From the NCBI RefSeq assembly GCF_032884065.1, contig NC_088880.1:24552715-24616714 (forward strand): a stretch of DNA of 64,000 bases. Direction: 5' to 3'. Source of the stretch: Artemia franciscana. Its lineage: Eukaryota; Arthropoda; Branchiopoda; Anostraca; Artemiidae. The notes beneath the pieces are model-generated. The model searched no databases, was not told the origin of the DNA, and saw nothing but the letters and a program-made list of their open reading frames with translations. Below are positions 20,662 through 34,021 of the stretch, in pieces (position 1 is the stretch's first letter; the number at the start of each line of letters is the position of its first letter). The translations under genes and the position numbers were made by a program.

Positions 20662-20811
20662 GACCCAAGGTTATAAAATGAGTATCTGGACCGATCACTT
20701 CTCCAGAGTAAATTTACAATCAGAATCATTAGGTTTGAAGATACTCAAAAGTAAATATGCTTTTTTTTCTTTGTTACACCTTGAGCCTGAAAGCAAGCAA
20801 GCATTTATCAA

Positions 20812-22212
20812 ACAGTTCGTGGTAACGAACTGTAGTAAGGAGCGACCCGGCTCAATAGTAACCAAAACTCTAAAAAATAGAATTTTGATACCAATAGCTA
20901 CATCAAAAGAATCGCATTTTAATGCTGGTTTTAAATATATAAGTTTCATCAAGTTTAGTCTTACCCATCAAAGTTACGAGTCTGAGAAAAATTTGCGTTA
21001 TTTTAGAAAATAGGGGGAAACGCCCCCTAAAAGTCATAGAATCTTAACGAAAATCACACCATCAGATTCAGCGTATCAGAGAACCCTACTGTAGAAGTTT
21101 CGAGCTCTTATCTATAAAAATGTGGAATTTTGCATTTTTTGCCAGAAGGCAGATCACGGATGCGTGTTTATTTGTTTTTTTGTTTTTTTTTTCCCCAGGG
21201 GTGATCGTATCGACCCAGTTGTCCTAGAATGTTGCAAGAGGGCTCATTCTAACGGAAATTAAAAGTTCTAGTGCCCTTTTTAAGTGACCAAAAAATTGGA
21301 GGGCACCTAGGCCCCCTCCCACGCTAATTATTTTCCCAAAGTCAACGGATCAAAATTCTGAGATAGCCATTTTATTCAGCGTAGTCGAAAAACCTTATAA
21401 CTATGTCTTTGGGGACGACTTATTCCCCACAGTCCCCTTGGGAGGGGCAACAAGTTACAAACTTTGACCTGTGCTTACATATAGTAATGGTTATTGGGAA
21501 GTATACAGGCGTTTTCAGGAGGATTTTTTTGGTTTGGGGGAGGGGTTGAGAAGAGGGGGATATGCTGGGGGAACTTTCCTTCGAGAATTTGTAATGGGAG
21601 AAGAAAATTTCCATGAAGGGAGAGCAGGATTTATAGCATTATTTAAAAAAAAAACAATTAAAAAATAAAAGTGAAAAAGCTTTTTCAGCTGGAAGTAAGG
21701 AACAGCAATAAAACTTAAAACAAACAGAAATTATTACCCATATGAGGGGCTCACCTCCTTCTAATACCTCGCTCTTTACGCTAAAGTATTTTCGGTAATT
21801 TCAACTACTTATTCTACGCTTTTGTGATTCAGGGGGTCATTCTTAATGAATTGGGATAAAATTTAAGCTTTAGTGTAAAGAGCGAGGTACTGACGATGGG
21901 CGAATCCCCTCATATATGTAATAAAAACATGAGAATACAAAAGTTCTTTACGTAAGCTAATTTATAAGTTACGTAAATCTTTTACCAATAGAAAGATTCG
22001 TAAAAAATTAAAAGTTCTAGTTGCCTTTTTACTTAACCAAAAAATCGGGGGGCAACTAGGCTTCGTCCCCCGCTCTTTTTCTCAAAATCATTCGATCAAA
22101 ATTATGAGAAAGCCATTGAGCCAAAAATAAAAATATGCAAATTTCGTTTAGATTATTCCTCTGCGGAGAGCCAAAATCAAAACATGCATTGATTCAAAAA
22201 CGTTCAGAAATT
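20812..22212 (+). repeat. Most complete family A copy (body)
   Basis: It starts with a small perfect hairpin, ACAGTTCGT (20,812-20,820), GGTA, ACGAACTGT (20,825-20,833), then GTAAGGAGCGACCCGGCTC. It continues through a head block (AATTTTGATACCAATAG), the CCCCAGGGGTGATCGTAT block near 21,194, the TTGGAGGGCACCTAGGCC block near 21,297, the ATAGTAATGGTTATTGGG block near 21,481, and the second TTCTTAATGAATTGGGAT block, ending in the fold-back at 22,213. The head alone recurs at 44,129-44,466 and, inverted, at 35,962-36,357. No conserved frame is seen. Confidence 0.75.
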
Positions 22213-22505
22213 AAATAAAAAAAACAAGTTTTTTCAACTGAAAGTAAGGAGTGACATCAAAACTTAAAACGCACAGAAATTACTTCGTATATGAAAGAGG
22301 CTGCTTCCTTATCAACGCCCCGCTCTTTACGCTAAATTTTTTTACTGTTTTAGAAAGAAGAATTGAGAGAAAGAGTCAAACTTTAGCGGAAAGAGTGGGG
22401 CGTTGATGAGGAAGCAGCCTCTTTCATATACGAAGTAATTTCTGTGCGTTTTAAGTTTTGATGTCACTCCTTACTTTCAGTTGAAAAAACTTGTTTTTTT
22501 TATTT
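22213..22505. repeat. Fold-back with 124-bp, 98%-matched arms
   Basis: The left arm at 22,213-22,336 and right arm at 22,382-22,505 differ at only three positions by my count, with a 45-base loop. Both arms share variants not found in the 15,341 fold-back, such as GTGACATCAAAAC, ACGCACAG and TTCGTATATG. The closeness of the arms implies recent formation or homogenisation. Confidence 0.9.
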
Positions 22506-22889
22506 CAATCCCTAAGATGACCAATGAAAATGATTCAATCCCAATTTTCAGGACTTTTTAAAGAATGAAAGGTGAAATTAGATGGGATACCTATTACCGG
22601 TGGAAAAAGATAGGCTGTCAAAATCTTGCTTTTCGGTCTTATATTTGGGGCCTAAAAGGAGGGTCTCGCTAATGGAAAGAGGTCGTAGAAAAAATATAAG
22701 AGTAAAAATATTTTTAGTGAATCCTGTTTGGTACTTTTGAAAAAAACCTTCTTTTTGGTCCAATTAAACGAACATACTGTTTCAGAAGTCATTTTATTCA
22801 GATGAATTGTTGTTGTATTGGTTGGTATCAGTAACCTAGTAAATCATGACTAGATTAATAGCATCTAATTAAGAAAATTAGAATTAGCG
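22506..22889. other. Non-coding DNA, nothing recognised
   Basis: No gene or repeat boundary was seen apart from neighbouring repeats. Confidence 0.5.
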
Positions 22890-23005
22890 TCTAATTAGGA
22901 CAAAACAGAGTGATTTAAGCTACATATTAACATATACAGCAATCATCGTTTGTAGATTCATTCTACTGATTATTTATTACTGACTAATCAATAGTAATTT
23001 TTTTT
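22890..23005 (-). repeat. Perfect inverted copy of 2,752-2,867
   Basis: It is identical over 116 bp to the reverse complement of 2,752-2,867, with unrelated flanks on both sides. It lies about 1 kb left of the start of duplication copy 2. Confidence 0.9.
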
Positions 23006-23195
23006 ATGACGATCGCTGTATATATGTGATAGAAATATATGGAATTTTGAACCTTTTTTTTTTCTCTGTCTAAATAAATGAATTTATCCCCATTTGAAAA
23101 TTTATTTGTTTGTCATAGATAGCCTTTGTGGTGCAAGAAGAAAATACCTAATTTAAGGTGTTACGTCGAAAATTGTCCAAAAACCTTTTGAATGT

Positions 23196-23757
23196 AAGAC
23201 TATCTTTTATCTCCAATCGATTAACGTCCTTTTTCTTTTCTAGGTTGAAAATTAAGAGAGCTGAGCAGTAAATTTCGAAACTAAATCTGTAAGGTCTGTA
23301 TGCCTGTTGCCGTCTTTTTGTGTGTAGCATTTATTTTCACATACAAAGGCGTTGCAACAGGCGTGGCCCCTTATAATTATAAAGTTTAAATAAAAAACCA
23401 AGGGTTCTCAACCTTAAGTAAAGTTAATTTCAGTAAAACTATTTCTTTTTATCTTCTTTTGTTTTATTTTAAAAGAAATGGAACCCTTAACATTTTTAAA
23501 TCTGTTATTATTTTGCTCATCCCTTGCTAAACGGATTTACTGCTCATCTAAGCTCTTCTACTCTTTACGTGGCTTCTCCGCCTCAGCCAAGGAGCCGCTT
23601 CCTGAGTCAAGAAACAAACAAACAAAAGAATCACAGACATTTTTTACAAATTACAGAAGAATTTTTTTTATGTAGTTTCTATAATTGTGTTAATAAAGTT
23701 TTATGTTTTCATCCTGTTTTGGTATATTTCACCTAACTTCACTTCTTGAATGGGGTC
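23196..23757 (+). repeat. Family B copy with tail
   Basis: It shares the GCTGAGCAGTAA, GTTGCCGTCTTTTTGTG, CAAGGGTTCTCAA and TTTACTGCTCATCTAAGCTC blocks with 3,530-4,015. Its tail (23,664-23,757: TAATTGTGTTAATAAAG ... ACTTCTTGAATGGGGTCGCT) recurs at 40,129-40,217. Confidence 0.7.
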
Positions 23758-23759
23758 GC

Positions 23760-24006
23760 TAGAATTTCCATAAAGGGGGGGGGGGGCTGGATTTTCCAGC
23801 ATTATTTGAAAAAATGAGAAATTAAATAAAAAAACAAAACAAGTTTTTTCAACTGAAAGTAAGGAGCAACAGTAAAACTTAAAAAGAACAGAAAATCATT
23901 GCGTATATGAGGGGGTTCGCCCCTTCTCAATATCTCGCATTTTACGCTAAATTTTTTTTTGCAATATCAAAAGAGCTATTTTATTCTAATTAAACGGTCT
24001 TTGTGA
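23760..24006 (+). repeat. Family A segment leading into duplication copy 2
   Basis: It contains a G-run, TTTTCCAGCATTATTTGAAA and GTAAGGAGCAACAGTAAAAC. The family A copy continues without a break into the duplicated segment at 24,007 and ends with the fold-back at about 24,401-24,688. The equivalent left part of copy 1 would lie outside the window. Confidence 0.7.
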
Positions 24007-27000
24007 TACAGGGGTCATTCTTAAAGAATTGGAACACAATTCAAACTTAAGCGTAAAGAGCCAGGTATTGACGAGGGGGCAAACCTCCTCATATACGTAG
24101 TAAAAATTGTGCGAATATAGAAGTTTGTTACGTAAGTTAATTCGTAACTTACGTATATTTATTACAAATAAAAACGTCCGTAGACAAAAACTAAATGTTC
24201 TAGCGGCCTTTTTAAATAGCCAAAAAATGGAGGGCAACTAGGCCCCCTCCCCAGCCTTTTTTCTAAAAATCGTCCAATCAAAATTTTTAGAAAGCTATTT
24301 AGCCACAAAAAAGTACAATTAATATGCCAATTTCGTTTTAGTCATTCATGTACGGTGAGCCAAAATCAAAACCTACATTAATTAAAAAGCATTCAGATAT
24401 TAAATATGAAAAACCAAGTTTTTTTAACTGAAAGTAAGGAGCAAGATTAAAACTTAAACGAACAGAAATTATTCTGTATTTGAAAGGGGCTGCCCCCTGC
24501 TCGACGCCCCGCTCTTCACGCTAAAGTTTGACTCTTTCTCACAACTCCACTTTTTAAGATAATAAAAAGTTTAGTGTAAAGTGTGCGGGGTTGAGGAGGG
24601 GACAGCCCCTTCCATATATGGAATAATTTATGTCTGTGTTAAGTTTTATTGTCGCTCCTTACTTTCATCAAAAAACTTATTTTTTCTTATTTAATAGATA
24701 TTTAGAGATTAAGGCCATCACGCGCAGACAAATTCGAATTCATCATTTTCCTACAATTTGTTTCATCTCCTCTGGACAATTTTCAGATTAATTAGCTCAT
24801 TTTAAGTTATGATATTATTTGAAAAACCTTTTTATAAAGCTTATGATCAATTAGTTTTTAGTTATATTTACTAATTCATTATTGACTAACTTAATTTTAA
24901 TGTGGAATAAGTTTAAGACGACAGTAAAAAAAATTAGCTACTGAAATAAAAGTTAAAACAGCTGCAATATGTTTACTCCGATGTCTCAAGCCTAAATCAT
25001 GCTATTATTTTTTGTGAATAGAACCTAGCTACCCTTTTCCTTCCATTTAGCGAATATTTTTCGTTCAGAATCATCGAAAAACCAGATGAGAATAATCAAA
25101 TTCTAGAGTCATTTTGATATGAAGTCAATGTGTCATTACAACAGTTTTTTAATAATGTCAAATCACAAAACTTTGCTTCGCTTAGGTGTTAATAGCCTTA
25201 GCAAAATAATTACTTATTTGGCTAAGTAATAAAATAATTACTTATATGATACACCCATCATTGTATAGACTGCAATTAGTGGCAGTAAGATGATATAACC
25301 AGTCAGTTCACCAGATTTTCTGATTTCAAGCTGTCCATCGTAGCCAACTGTGAGTTGACTCAATATTACCAAAACTATAAAACACGCAATTTTGATATCA
25401 ATAGATATGACAAAGGAATTTTGGTGCTGATTCCAAATATGTAAGATTCATTAAGTTTAGTGTTATACATTTAAAGCTACGAGCCTAAGAAAATGTGTCT
25501 GATAGTTGAGAAAAAGGGTAGAGACCCCCAAAAGGACAAAGAAGTCTTGTTTTTGTTTTTTACTTTTGTTTTTCCCCCAGGGGTGAACGTATAGAACAAA
25601 TGGTCCGTGAATATATACACAGAGATAATTTTGGTTATATTTTAACCAAAATTAGAAAGTTTGTGTGCCATTTTTTAAGTGATCAAAAAGATTGGAGGGC
25701 AACTAAACTCTTTCCAACGCCCCCTTTCCCCCAAAGTCTTCTGATAAAAATTTCGAGACAGCCATTTTTTTTAGCATAGTTAAAAGATCGGATAGCTTTG
25801 CTTTTGGGGATAGCCTGATCCCAAAAGGTCCCTGGAGAAAGGGCTGCAAGTTTTGAAAATTTCTCATGTTTACAATTCGTAATTGGGAAGAATACAGACC
25901 TTTTTCACGGAAGAGGGAGGATTTTCTTCTTTAGGGATATTTTCTACGGGGATAGTTTTGTCATGGGAAGAGAACTTTCAGGGGAAAAATTTCACACTAA
26001 TTTGCCTGAATTCCAATGCAAAATTTTATTTATCTGTTTTACTTTCTCTTTGCCAACTCAATTTTACATGTGGAGATGTCCCAGAGAACTGTCCCGGGGA
26101 AATTATCGGTGGGGTTGGAATGGTTTGGAAGATTTTTTTCACTCACCCAGATTTTCCAGGGGGGGGGGGATTCTCCATGCTAGAATTTTCCGTGGCAGGA
26201 ATTCCCCTGTGTAAAAATTTACACGCAGGGTTAGATTTCTGGCATGATTAAAAAAAAACGATCAGATGTCGAAGTATTCTTCAAATGAAAGCGTGCCAAG
26301 GAGAATCACCAGCAAAAAATTTACCAGAGGAAGTTTTCAGCAAGGATGGAATAGTCCCGGGGGTATTTTCCGAGTGGGGGGATTTTTTACAGGATTAACT
26401 CTTAATGTAAGAAACTTTTTCTGGAGAAGGGAATTGTTACATGGATAGGGGGCCAGATTTTCCAGGATTATTTGAAAAATATCAGAAATGAAATTTAAAT
26501 AGTAAGTTCTTTCTACTAAAAGTAAGGAGCGACATTAAAACTTAAAGAGAACAGAGATTATTCCGCATATCAGGAGGCTTGTCCTCTCCTAAATACCTCA
26601 CTCTTCACACTAAAGTCTGAATTAGTGTCCCAACTCCTAAAAAACGACTTCTGAAACGACATTTAATTAAGGCCATTTAATTATAGTAGTATAATTTTAA
26701 TTTATTCAAAAGAACTTTAGCATGAGGAACGAGGTATTGAGGAGGGGGACTCAATAGGGGGGAAAAAAAAAATTACTATTGATTAGTCAGTAATAAATAA
26801 TCAGTAGAATGAATCTACAAACGATGATTGCTGTATATGTTAATATGTAGCTTAAATCACTCTGTTTTGTCCTAATTAGATATTAATATTTAAGCATAAA
26901 AGCGAGGACATTTTAGCAGTACTAAAAACGAAGGATGGCCAAAATGAGCTTTTTTTCTAGGTTGAATTTAAGAGCTGAGAATTAATTCCTAATAAACTCT

Positions 27001-29091
27001 GTGGAAATCAAGATAATTTTGATCCTGCTTTGCTAAAATTCTTTTCTAGTCTTTCACCGTCCAAGCGAATTACTAATGACATTATTTTTTTTTGCAGACC
27101 AAATGAACTCATGCTGTTACTTAATGGTGCTTTTTTGTTCTATTTTGAAAATGTGCTAATTAATATTTATGGTATCACATGTTAAGTTTTGTTTGTGTTA
27201 AATGTCTTGACGATGCAAAATTCTAACCCACTTTTTAACTATGCGGTTTCCGTTCCCTATAAGATGAGTTCTTCTAGCTATTTGCTTGTTCTATAGCTCC
27301 CCTTCTGACATTTTGTATCTTTTCTAAGCTTTTTAACCTGACCGGAATTTCTTAGCCTTTTCTTGTCTTTTCTTGTCCTCTATTCTTGTTTAGTATCAAC
27401 CAATGATCCTCTAGTGAGGACATCTTAGTAGAACTAAAAACGAAGGATGAATAAAACAAACGCAGATTTTAATTTTGTCCTCTATATATAGGGTCGGTTT
27501 TAAGTTTAGAGCTGTTCTTTTTTTCTTTTTTATCACTTCTTTCTTTGTCTTTTATGTCCAGTCGATTGACGTCCTTTTCCTTTTCTATGTTGAATTTTAG
27601 AGCTGAGCAGTAATTTATAACGAACTCTGTGGAAAACTGTTTGCTGTTGCCGTCTTTTTGTGCAATGGCGTTTATTTTTACATAAAAAGTGGTTGCAACA
27701 TAACAGGCATCAAGTAATTGTAAAATTCAAATAAAAATCAAGGGTTTTCAATCTTAAATTCATTAAATTATCCGTGAAATTCTTGTTTTTGCTCCTTTCT
27801 CTCCCCTTCTCAAATTTTAAAAGAAATAGAACTCTTTACTTTTTTGGAATAAATTATCTTTTTTGCTCTCCCCTCACTAAAAGAGTTTACTGCTCATCCA
27901 AGCTCTTTTGCTCCTTTATGACCTGTTTGCTCCTTTTGATCCTAATATGGCCTGTATGTTCCTTTTGCTCTTTGTATGGCCTGTATGCTCCTTTTGTTCA
28001 TTGTATGGCCTTCCTAAGCTAAGAAACTGCTTTTGGATTCAACAAACAGTAAAAATAAAGAATCCAGGACATCTATTTTTCCTTTATTTTAATAATAATT
28101 GAAAAACTTGTTTAACTAGAACTTTATTATATCGTTTTCTTATAGCTTATCATATACTTACTACTTCACGTTCTTAGAGTTAGGTTCTATAGAAGAGACC
28201 TAGATAAAAAGATTGAATAAATTGAAAGGACACTCTTGCTCATATCTTAGAAAAACAAGTACAGTATCTTTGCACTCTTTAATCTATACTGCTAAATTAT
28301 TAGATTAATAATTATAAAATAAATAGTCTCTTACTTCAAATATAATTATAGTGCAGTTAATTGGCAAATCGATTCTTTCCGTTTGATTACTTACAGGAGT
28401 GCATTTATGCTCGTAATTTTTAAAATTGTGTCTTCGTTATGCTGAAAAGAAAGCATAATTTTAATTTGATTGATTTTTTCTTTTTGAAATAGCATCGTAT
28501 CTGTGTATACAGTGCTTTTATGTTGGTGATAGAATTGGGTAGACGGAGAAATGTTCAAAGCTGGAATACTTGTTGTTTTTTAATGGGTATCTCTAAGTTC
28601 TGTTTTGAAGGCCAGAGCAAATTTCCAAGACAGAAACGCTAATGAAAATACTATATAAGAACCTCAACTATGCTACAAAAGAACTCTAGAGAATTTTAAC
28701 GGAAAACTAGGGGTGTCCTGCACAAGTATTCTTAAATATTGCCGAAAATCATCATTGAAAGAGGGTTTTTTATAGATAGGTATATTATTCAAAAAAAAAT
28801 TTACTCTACTTCTTGTCTAATTCTTTTTTTTTTCTTTTATCCTGTGATGATTGTTCTATTCTTGGATAATCTAAATGTATATCTCTTCCATGTTTCCTCT
28901 TTCTTTTCTTTTATGGAAAATAAATTTGTTGCCATCATATATTTCTTACAGTTATGCAACATTTTTGCTCACTATTATAGCTTTTCTAATCTGTATATAC
29001 TCAAAAAATTCCAATAAATAAAATCGGATGTAGCAACAATAAATTCATTGCTGTGATATTTTAGATTGTAATTTCAATGATTTTTTTCATT

Positions 29092-29948
29092 TTATTTATG
29101 CCACCCATAATTGTAATGATTGTCACTTGTAGACAAAAATTTTTTGACTTTCACACCATCTTTTAGTAACAGCTCCAGCGATTGAGCATAAGCAAAACTT
29201 TGCTTTACAGCACGAGAGTTCCTGAACCTTACAGTCTCTGTGACTCTTGGCCATTCTTTAAAATGAAAAAACATCAAAGTAAGTGTTGAAATAGACAGCA
29301 AGCCAAAGTACTTTCAAGCGGTGACTTTTGCTGTGGCGTTTTCCAATATGTTCTGTAGGACATTACAGAGACATTTGGAGACGGTTTTATCCTGCTTAAT
29401 CACTAATTTTTCCCGATTTGCCTAAACACTAGTAATTGAATCATGACCAGAAAGGCTATCAAGTAACTTTTTACACCTTGCTGGATTTTTCACTTCAGCA
29501 TAGAATTCACCATCGCAGCTGATCAAAGCTTAGGAAAGTATTCAATGTAACCAGCCAACTGAGTCGAAACGACATAAAGAAGTTGCTCACACGTATTACC
29601 TTTAGATGAAAGGTGAGAGTAAGCCACTTCTGGAATATAGGGTACATCAGTTGGGAGGTAAACTACGAAATTGGGGACTTAGGTAGTATTAGCATGACAT
29701 TTGCCGAAAGTGTCAAAAATGTTTTCAGATTATTCAGTTTTGCATTAGTTCCAAACCACTTAAAGACCCATTCATTTGCTAAATTCTTACTTCACTTTGA
29801 AAATTTCAGTGCTATCAAAAGAGGCCGAACCATAACGTATAATGTCATCTTTATTAATTCCCGTGTTAAAACTCCTTTGTACAAAATTCAGCATCGGGGA
29901 AACTATTAGTTTATCTTGATTGTCCGTTTCTCGCTTAGCTGAGCTCAT
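29092..29948 (-). pseudogene. Decayed unknown protein-coding sequence (copy 2)
   Basis: This is the counterpart of 5,079-5,974. It keeps the frame across the T-run near 29,271, where copy 1 has lost a base, so LLSISTLTLMFFHFKEWPRV reads through. It has however lost 40 bases near 29,500, removing the SGDVTVAINKLP region and shifting frame. The in-frame stops seen in copy 1 are otherwise shared, so the gene was already dead before the copies separated. The family is not recognised. Confidence 0.6.
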
Positions 29949-30560
29949 AGGTTATTATTGGCTGCATGGCATCATATCTATTTCTTCTTTATACATGTGT
30001 TTGGAGAACTAGGTTAGCTAGTCTTCAAGGGTAGAAAAGCTTCCACCCCCTGGATATAAGTTTGGTGGCACGTCTTTCAAAACTTTTGTATGCTTTTTTT
30101 AATATAGAGAGGATATAAAAATTATATCTTCGAGCTTAAAACCAACAAGTCCATCACACAGACGGCTTATGGCTTTTGGAGATCGATTGGAAAGGTTATA
30201 CTTAACTAGCCACAGATTTCTTAGCATGGTTGCTGAAATTTAGTTCACTGTGAATAAAAAATCTCACTCGTTATTTACAAAGAAGATTGGATGGCTTCAA
30301 AGAAAATAGAATTGACAAGGATTCATTTTGCTGATATGAATGAATTAACAATTCTTTATATTTAAGTCAAGAAGCCATGCCTTATTTAATCTACCAACTA
30401 AAGGCAAGCCGATACATCAATTAAGACAGGGTTTAAGTGTGACATTTACGATACTCAGGGAACATATTCATACACAGAAAACGTTGCAACGCTGGCCGGA
30501 TATTCCCTCTATCACCATCATCAAACTCTCCGACATTTTCTCTGTACTTGGGCTGACATT

Positions 30561-30591
30561 TCAGCCAGCCCTTTGGCTGGCTGAGAACTAG
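30561..30591 (+). other. Perfect hairpin followed by CTAG (copy 2)
   Basis: Identical to 6,587-6,617: 10-bp stem, CTTT loop, GAA, CTAG, T. Confidence 0.3.
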
Positions 30592-33111
30592 TAAAATCAA
30601 TAAAATTGGTAAGTATAAAGTTCTTTGTACCTTCTATAGTTGTATAGTCGACTTGTTCTAATGGAAAACTAGGCTAACAAAAGCTGCAGGCCTTTGGTGT
30701 GTATGATTAGCCTATTATTAACAGAGGTCAGACTCCACCCCATTAATGTGCAAATATATACCCTGCATTGCTTACTGAATCCAACTTTATTGTTTTCGAT
30801 CAAGTAAAATAGAAGGCTTTTAACATTTTGTTTTAAATGCTTGATATATCCTTGAAAATAATAAATTTCTCTTCAGTTTTTGGTCCCTATATGGGTCAAA
30901 TCATTGACATCAAACTTTCAAACTCATTGTTTATTATAGATTCATATTTAAGGTGTAATAAGTATCAAGGTAAAATTCTAGTTTAGCTGTTTCTTGCTAT
31001 CTTGGAAAGGGGTTAGGTTGGAAGGTAAAATTCTAGTTAATTGACTTCTTGCTATCTCAGAAAGGGTTTAGGTGAAGAAAATGAAACTTTCAGGGATGAA
31101 TCTACTAATTAAAGTATAAGTGTTTTGGTCAAAATTTCAATAGGTATTGACCCATCATTTAGGCACATTTCAGGGCCCTCTAGAGGGGGAAGGAGTAGAT
31201 GTGGGTACTTTAAAATACCTTCCTGGGATATACTTTAGCCTGTAGACCCATAGTGTAGATCAATACAGCAGAGGACCCAATAAATTATATTTAAATGTTT
31301 TTGAGTAGGCTAAGTGATATCTTGGAGGATAAATCTTCTACTTGAGTAAAGCACAAGAACATTGTTTCCAGCTTCACAACTTTATTAAAGTTTAATTTAT
31401 GAGGCTTCAAAGGTCTATAAAAGTGTTTCCTAAATTTAGAAGATAACCATTTATATGGCTTAAATTTCTGCTCAAATAACTGGAATTTTTGGGTAAAATT
31501 ATGCCAGTTCATATTATTGAGTTACCAATAAAGTGAACATACCGCTCAGTGCATTTTTTATGCTCTTTATGAATATAATAATCACTTCTATTGTAACATC
31601 AAATTTAAGCACTTTTTGACCTAACCCAACCTAACTTTATTATAAATAGCCTAGTTTGGCACTGAGAAAGTCTAGGCTAGTATTATTTTATCAAAAATGA
31701 ACAAGAAAACAGGGCTAGAAAGCATAGTATTATTTTGTCAGAAAATAACCAATAACTCATACTTTAATTTAAAATTTCTTATTTTTTAAGAGCCCAAAGG
31801 GTGCTTAAATTTGAATTTGCAATAGAAGCAATTATCATATTTGTAAAGAGCCTAAAAAAGGAACTGAATGGTATGATCACTTTAATGGTACATCAATAGC
31901 CCAATATCAACTGTCATAATTTTACCAGTTGCAATTTCAAAGCTATAACCATAGACAGGGGCATAGCTCCATTGGCTGGGATGAGGCAAGAGGGGGTCCA
32001 TAGCTGGATAGTCAATGGGCATTGACTATCTTTTGGGGGAAAGAAGTATTATATAGCCTAAGTATTACAGATAGTAACTTATTGCCAACTACAACCTTCT
32101 ACTTTATTCTAATAAAGATAAAATTAAAAAAAGCTCATAAATTCATGCCCCAGGGCTAGTGCCCCCCCCCCTCCTCAAAAACCACCTATAAGGAAAGGGG
32201 TGTTGGTAAACTTGTGAATAACATAAGCCTAAATGTGTTTTAAAGATGTCTAAAAATCTTGATGATGCCATTCAAAATCTTCACAATTGTAATATTTTCT
32301 CCAGGGAAAATCAAGTTTCTTTGTTAAAAAGACTCATCACAAATATGAGCCAAAGCTAAGGCTAGACCTTTAATTTGATAGGACTTATTTATTAATTTGG
32401 TCAAAGTTGAGCTGCTTTCAGTTTAAAAACTGTTTTCACTTCCTGTTTTTGTTTTACTAAAAGAATCTATGGGAATCAAATCCTTTTTCAATGCCCTCTT
32501 CTTCTTGTTCCATCTTATATTATATTTTTTTTTTAGGTTGGTTCTGAGCCAACAAAAGAAAGTCTGATTTATTAGCCTGGTATAACCAAATAAAGCTGAT
32601 ACAAATTATATTTTTAATAATTCTAGAGAATGCATCAAAGTTGAGGATTGGACAAAGCTGGTTTTTATGGAACTAGTTAAGGAACTAAAAGTTTGGCCAT
32701 CTTATATTACTTAGCCTACAGATGTTCTTATTCTGAATTAACAATTTGCAGAATATGTAGCAGCCCAGTTGTACCAATCCTAGAACCACATCTGCATGTG
32801 CTCTTCCACCTGATGAGGGCAGGGATAGTGTGTTCCTTCCATATATCTTCAACAGCACATCTTTCTTAAAGCAATAACAAAGAAAAGTTACTATTTACCA
32901 AAGATTTTACTTGGTAAAATTCAAAAACATTACAGAATACATGATAAACAATTCACACACACTAAGCAAACATAATTTAAGTAGTGGATTCAGCTTTTCC
33001 TAAGAACGCCAGCAATCAGTTAGAACAGACAATAGTAGCATACTGTAAACAAGCTTTTGGGTAGCTGATGGTTATTGTATTATATTGGATTAGCAATGCT
33101 TCTTGTCTACT

Positions 33112-33213
33112 AAGGTCCGTGCGTTGGCCCTGCAGTGCATTCCTGCAGCATGATTTGATCTCTGGGTCCCATATTAGCAAGCTAAGGTCAAACCCACTGC
33201 GCCACCACAGGAC
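33112..33213 (-). repeat. tRNA-derived SINE head (copy 2)
   Basis: Counterpart of 9,136-9,237. The A-box TGGCGCAGTGG lies at 33,204-33,194 and the B-box-like element at 33,161-33,151, both unchanged. Confidence 0.6.
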
Positions 33214-34021
33214 AAAGCTGATGGTTAGTTTTAATAACCTTGGCATTTTGAAAATCTTGTCTATTTTTCTTTATTTATGAAACTCAATGGGGCCATTGTA
33301 TGGTGTTATATAGTACACTAGAAACACTATTTGGGTAACATTTTGGAATTGAAAGGCTGGACTGGACCCATAGAGATCTTAGAGAACTAATTATGGGCAC
33401 ATTTCTAAACCAATTTTTTTTTGTAGGTTTGACTTGATTAGGTAACCATAAAGTGCCACAGTGCAGTTTGGATTGTTTTTTCACATTAAAAAGTGAATAA
33501 AAAAGGGTATTGTCTAATGAAAAAAGACAACACCCCCCCCCCTGCAGAAATTCTTAGAGAATCCCCCTGGAAGTTTCCTTAAATTTGAAATTGCAACAAT
33601 ATTTTTAATTTAAATTATTCCAAAAAAATGTATGGATTATTAACTTACTTGTTGAGCATGGTTTGATTAAGAATCACCAGAAAATTGGAATGATTCTTGG
33701 CAACATTAATTAAGACTTGCCAGGAATGGCAATCACAGGGGGAAAGTTGAACTTTGAGTTTTGAAATTATCTTCCCCATTGTATCTTTGTTTTAAAAACG
33801 AAATCAGGAGAAATTAAGCAAAGTTTTTTTTTAAAAGTAAATTAGGGTATAGAAAGTATGAATTTCTGGGGGGGGGGGCACTGATTTCTTTTATTTCTAA
33901 AATTCCCTTCACCAAACAAAGCTTGGTTTCCTAGTGCTGCATGTTAAAACACTAAACTACATCTGATTTGACCTATCTAGCTATAATACAAATATTATCA
34001 TAAAAAGCACCATATCTTATT

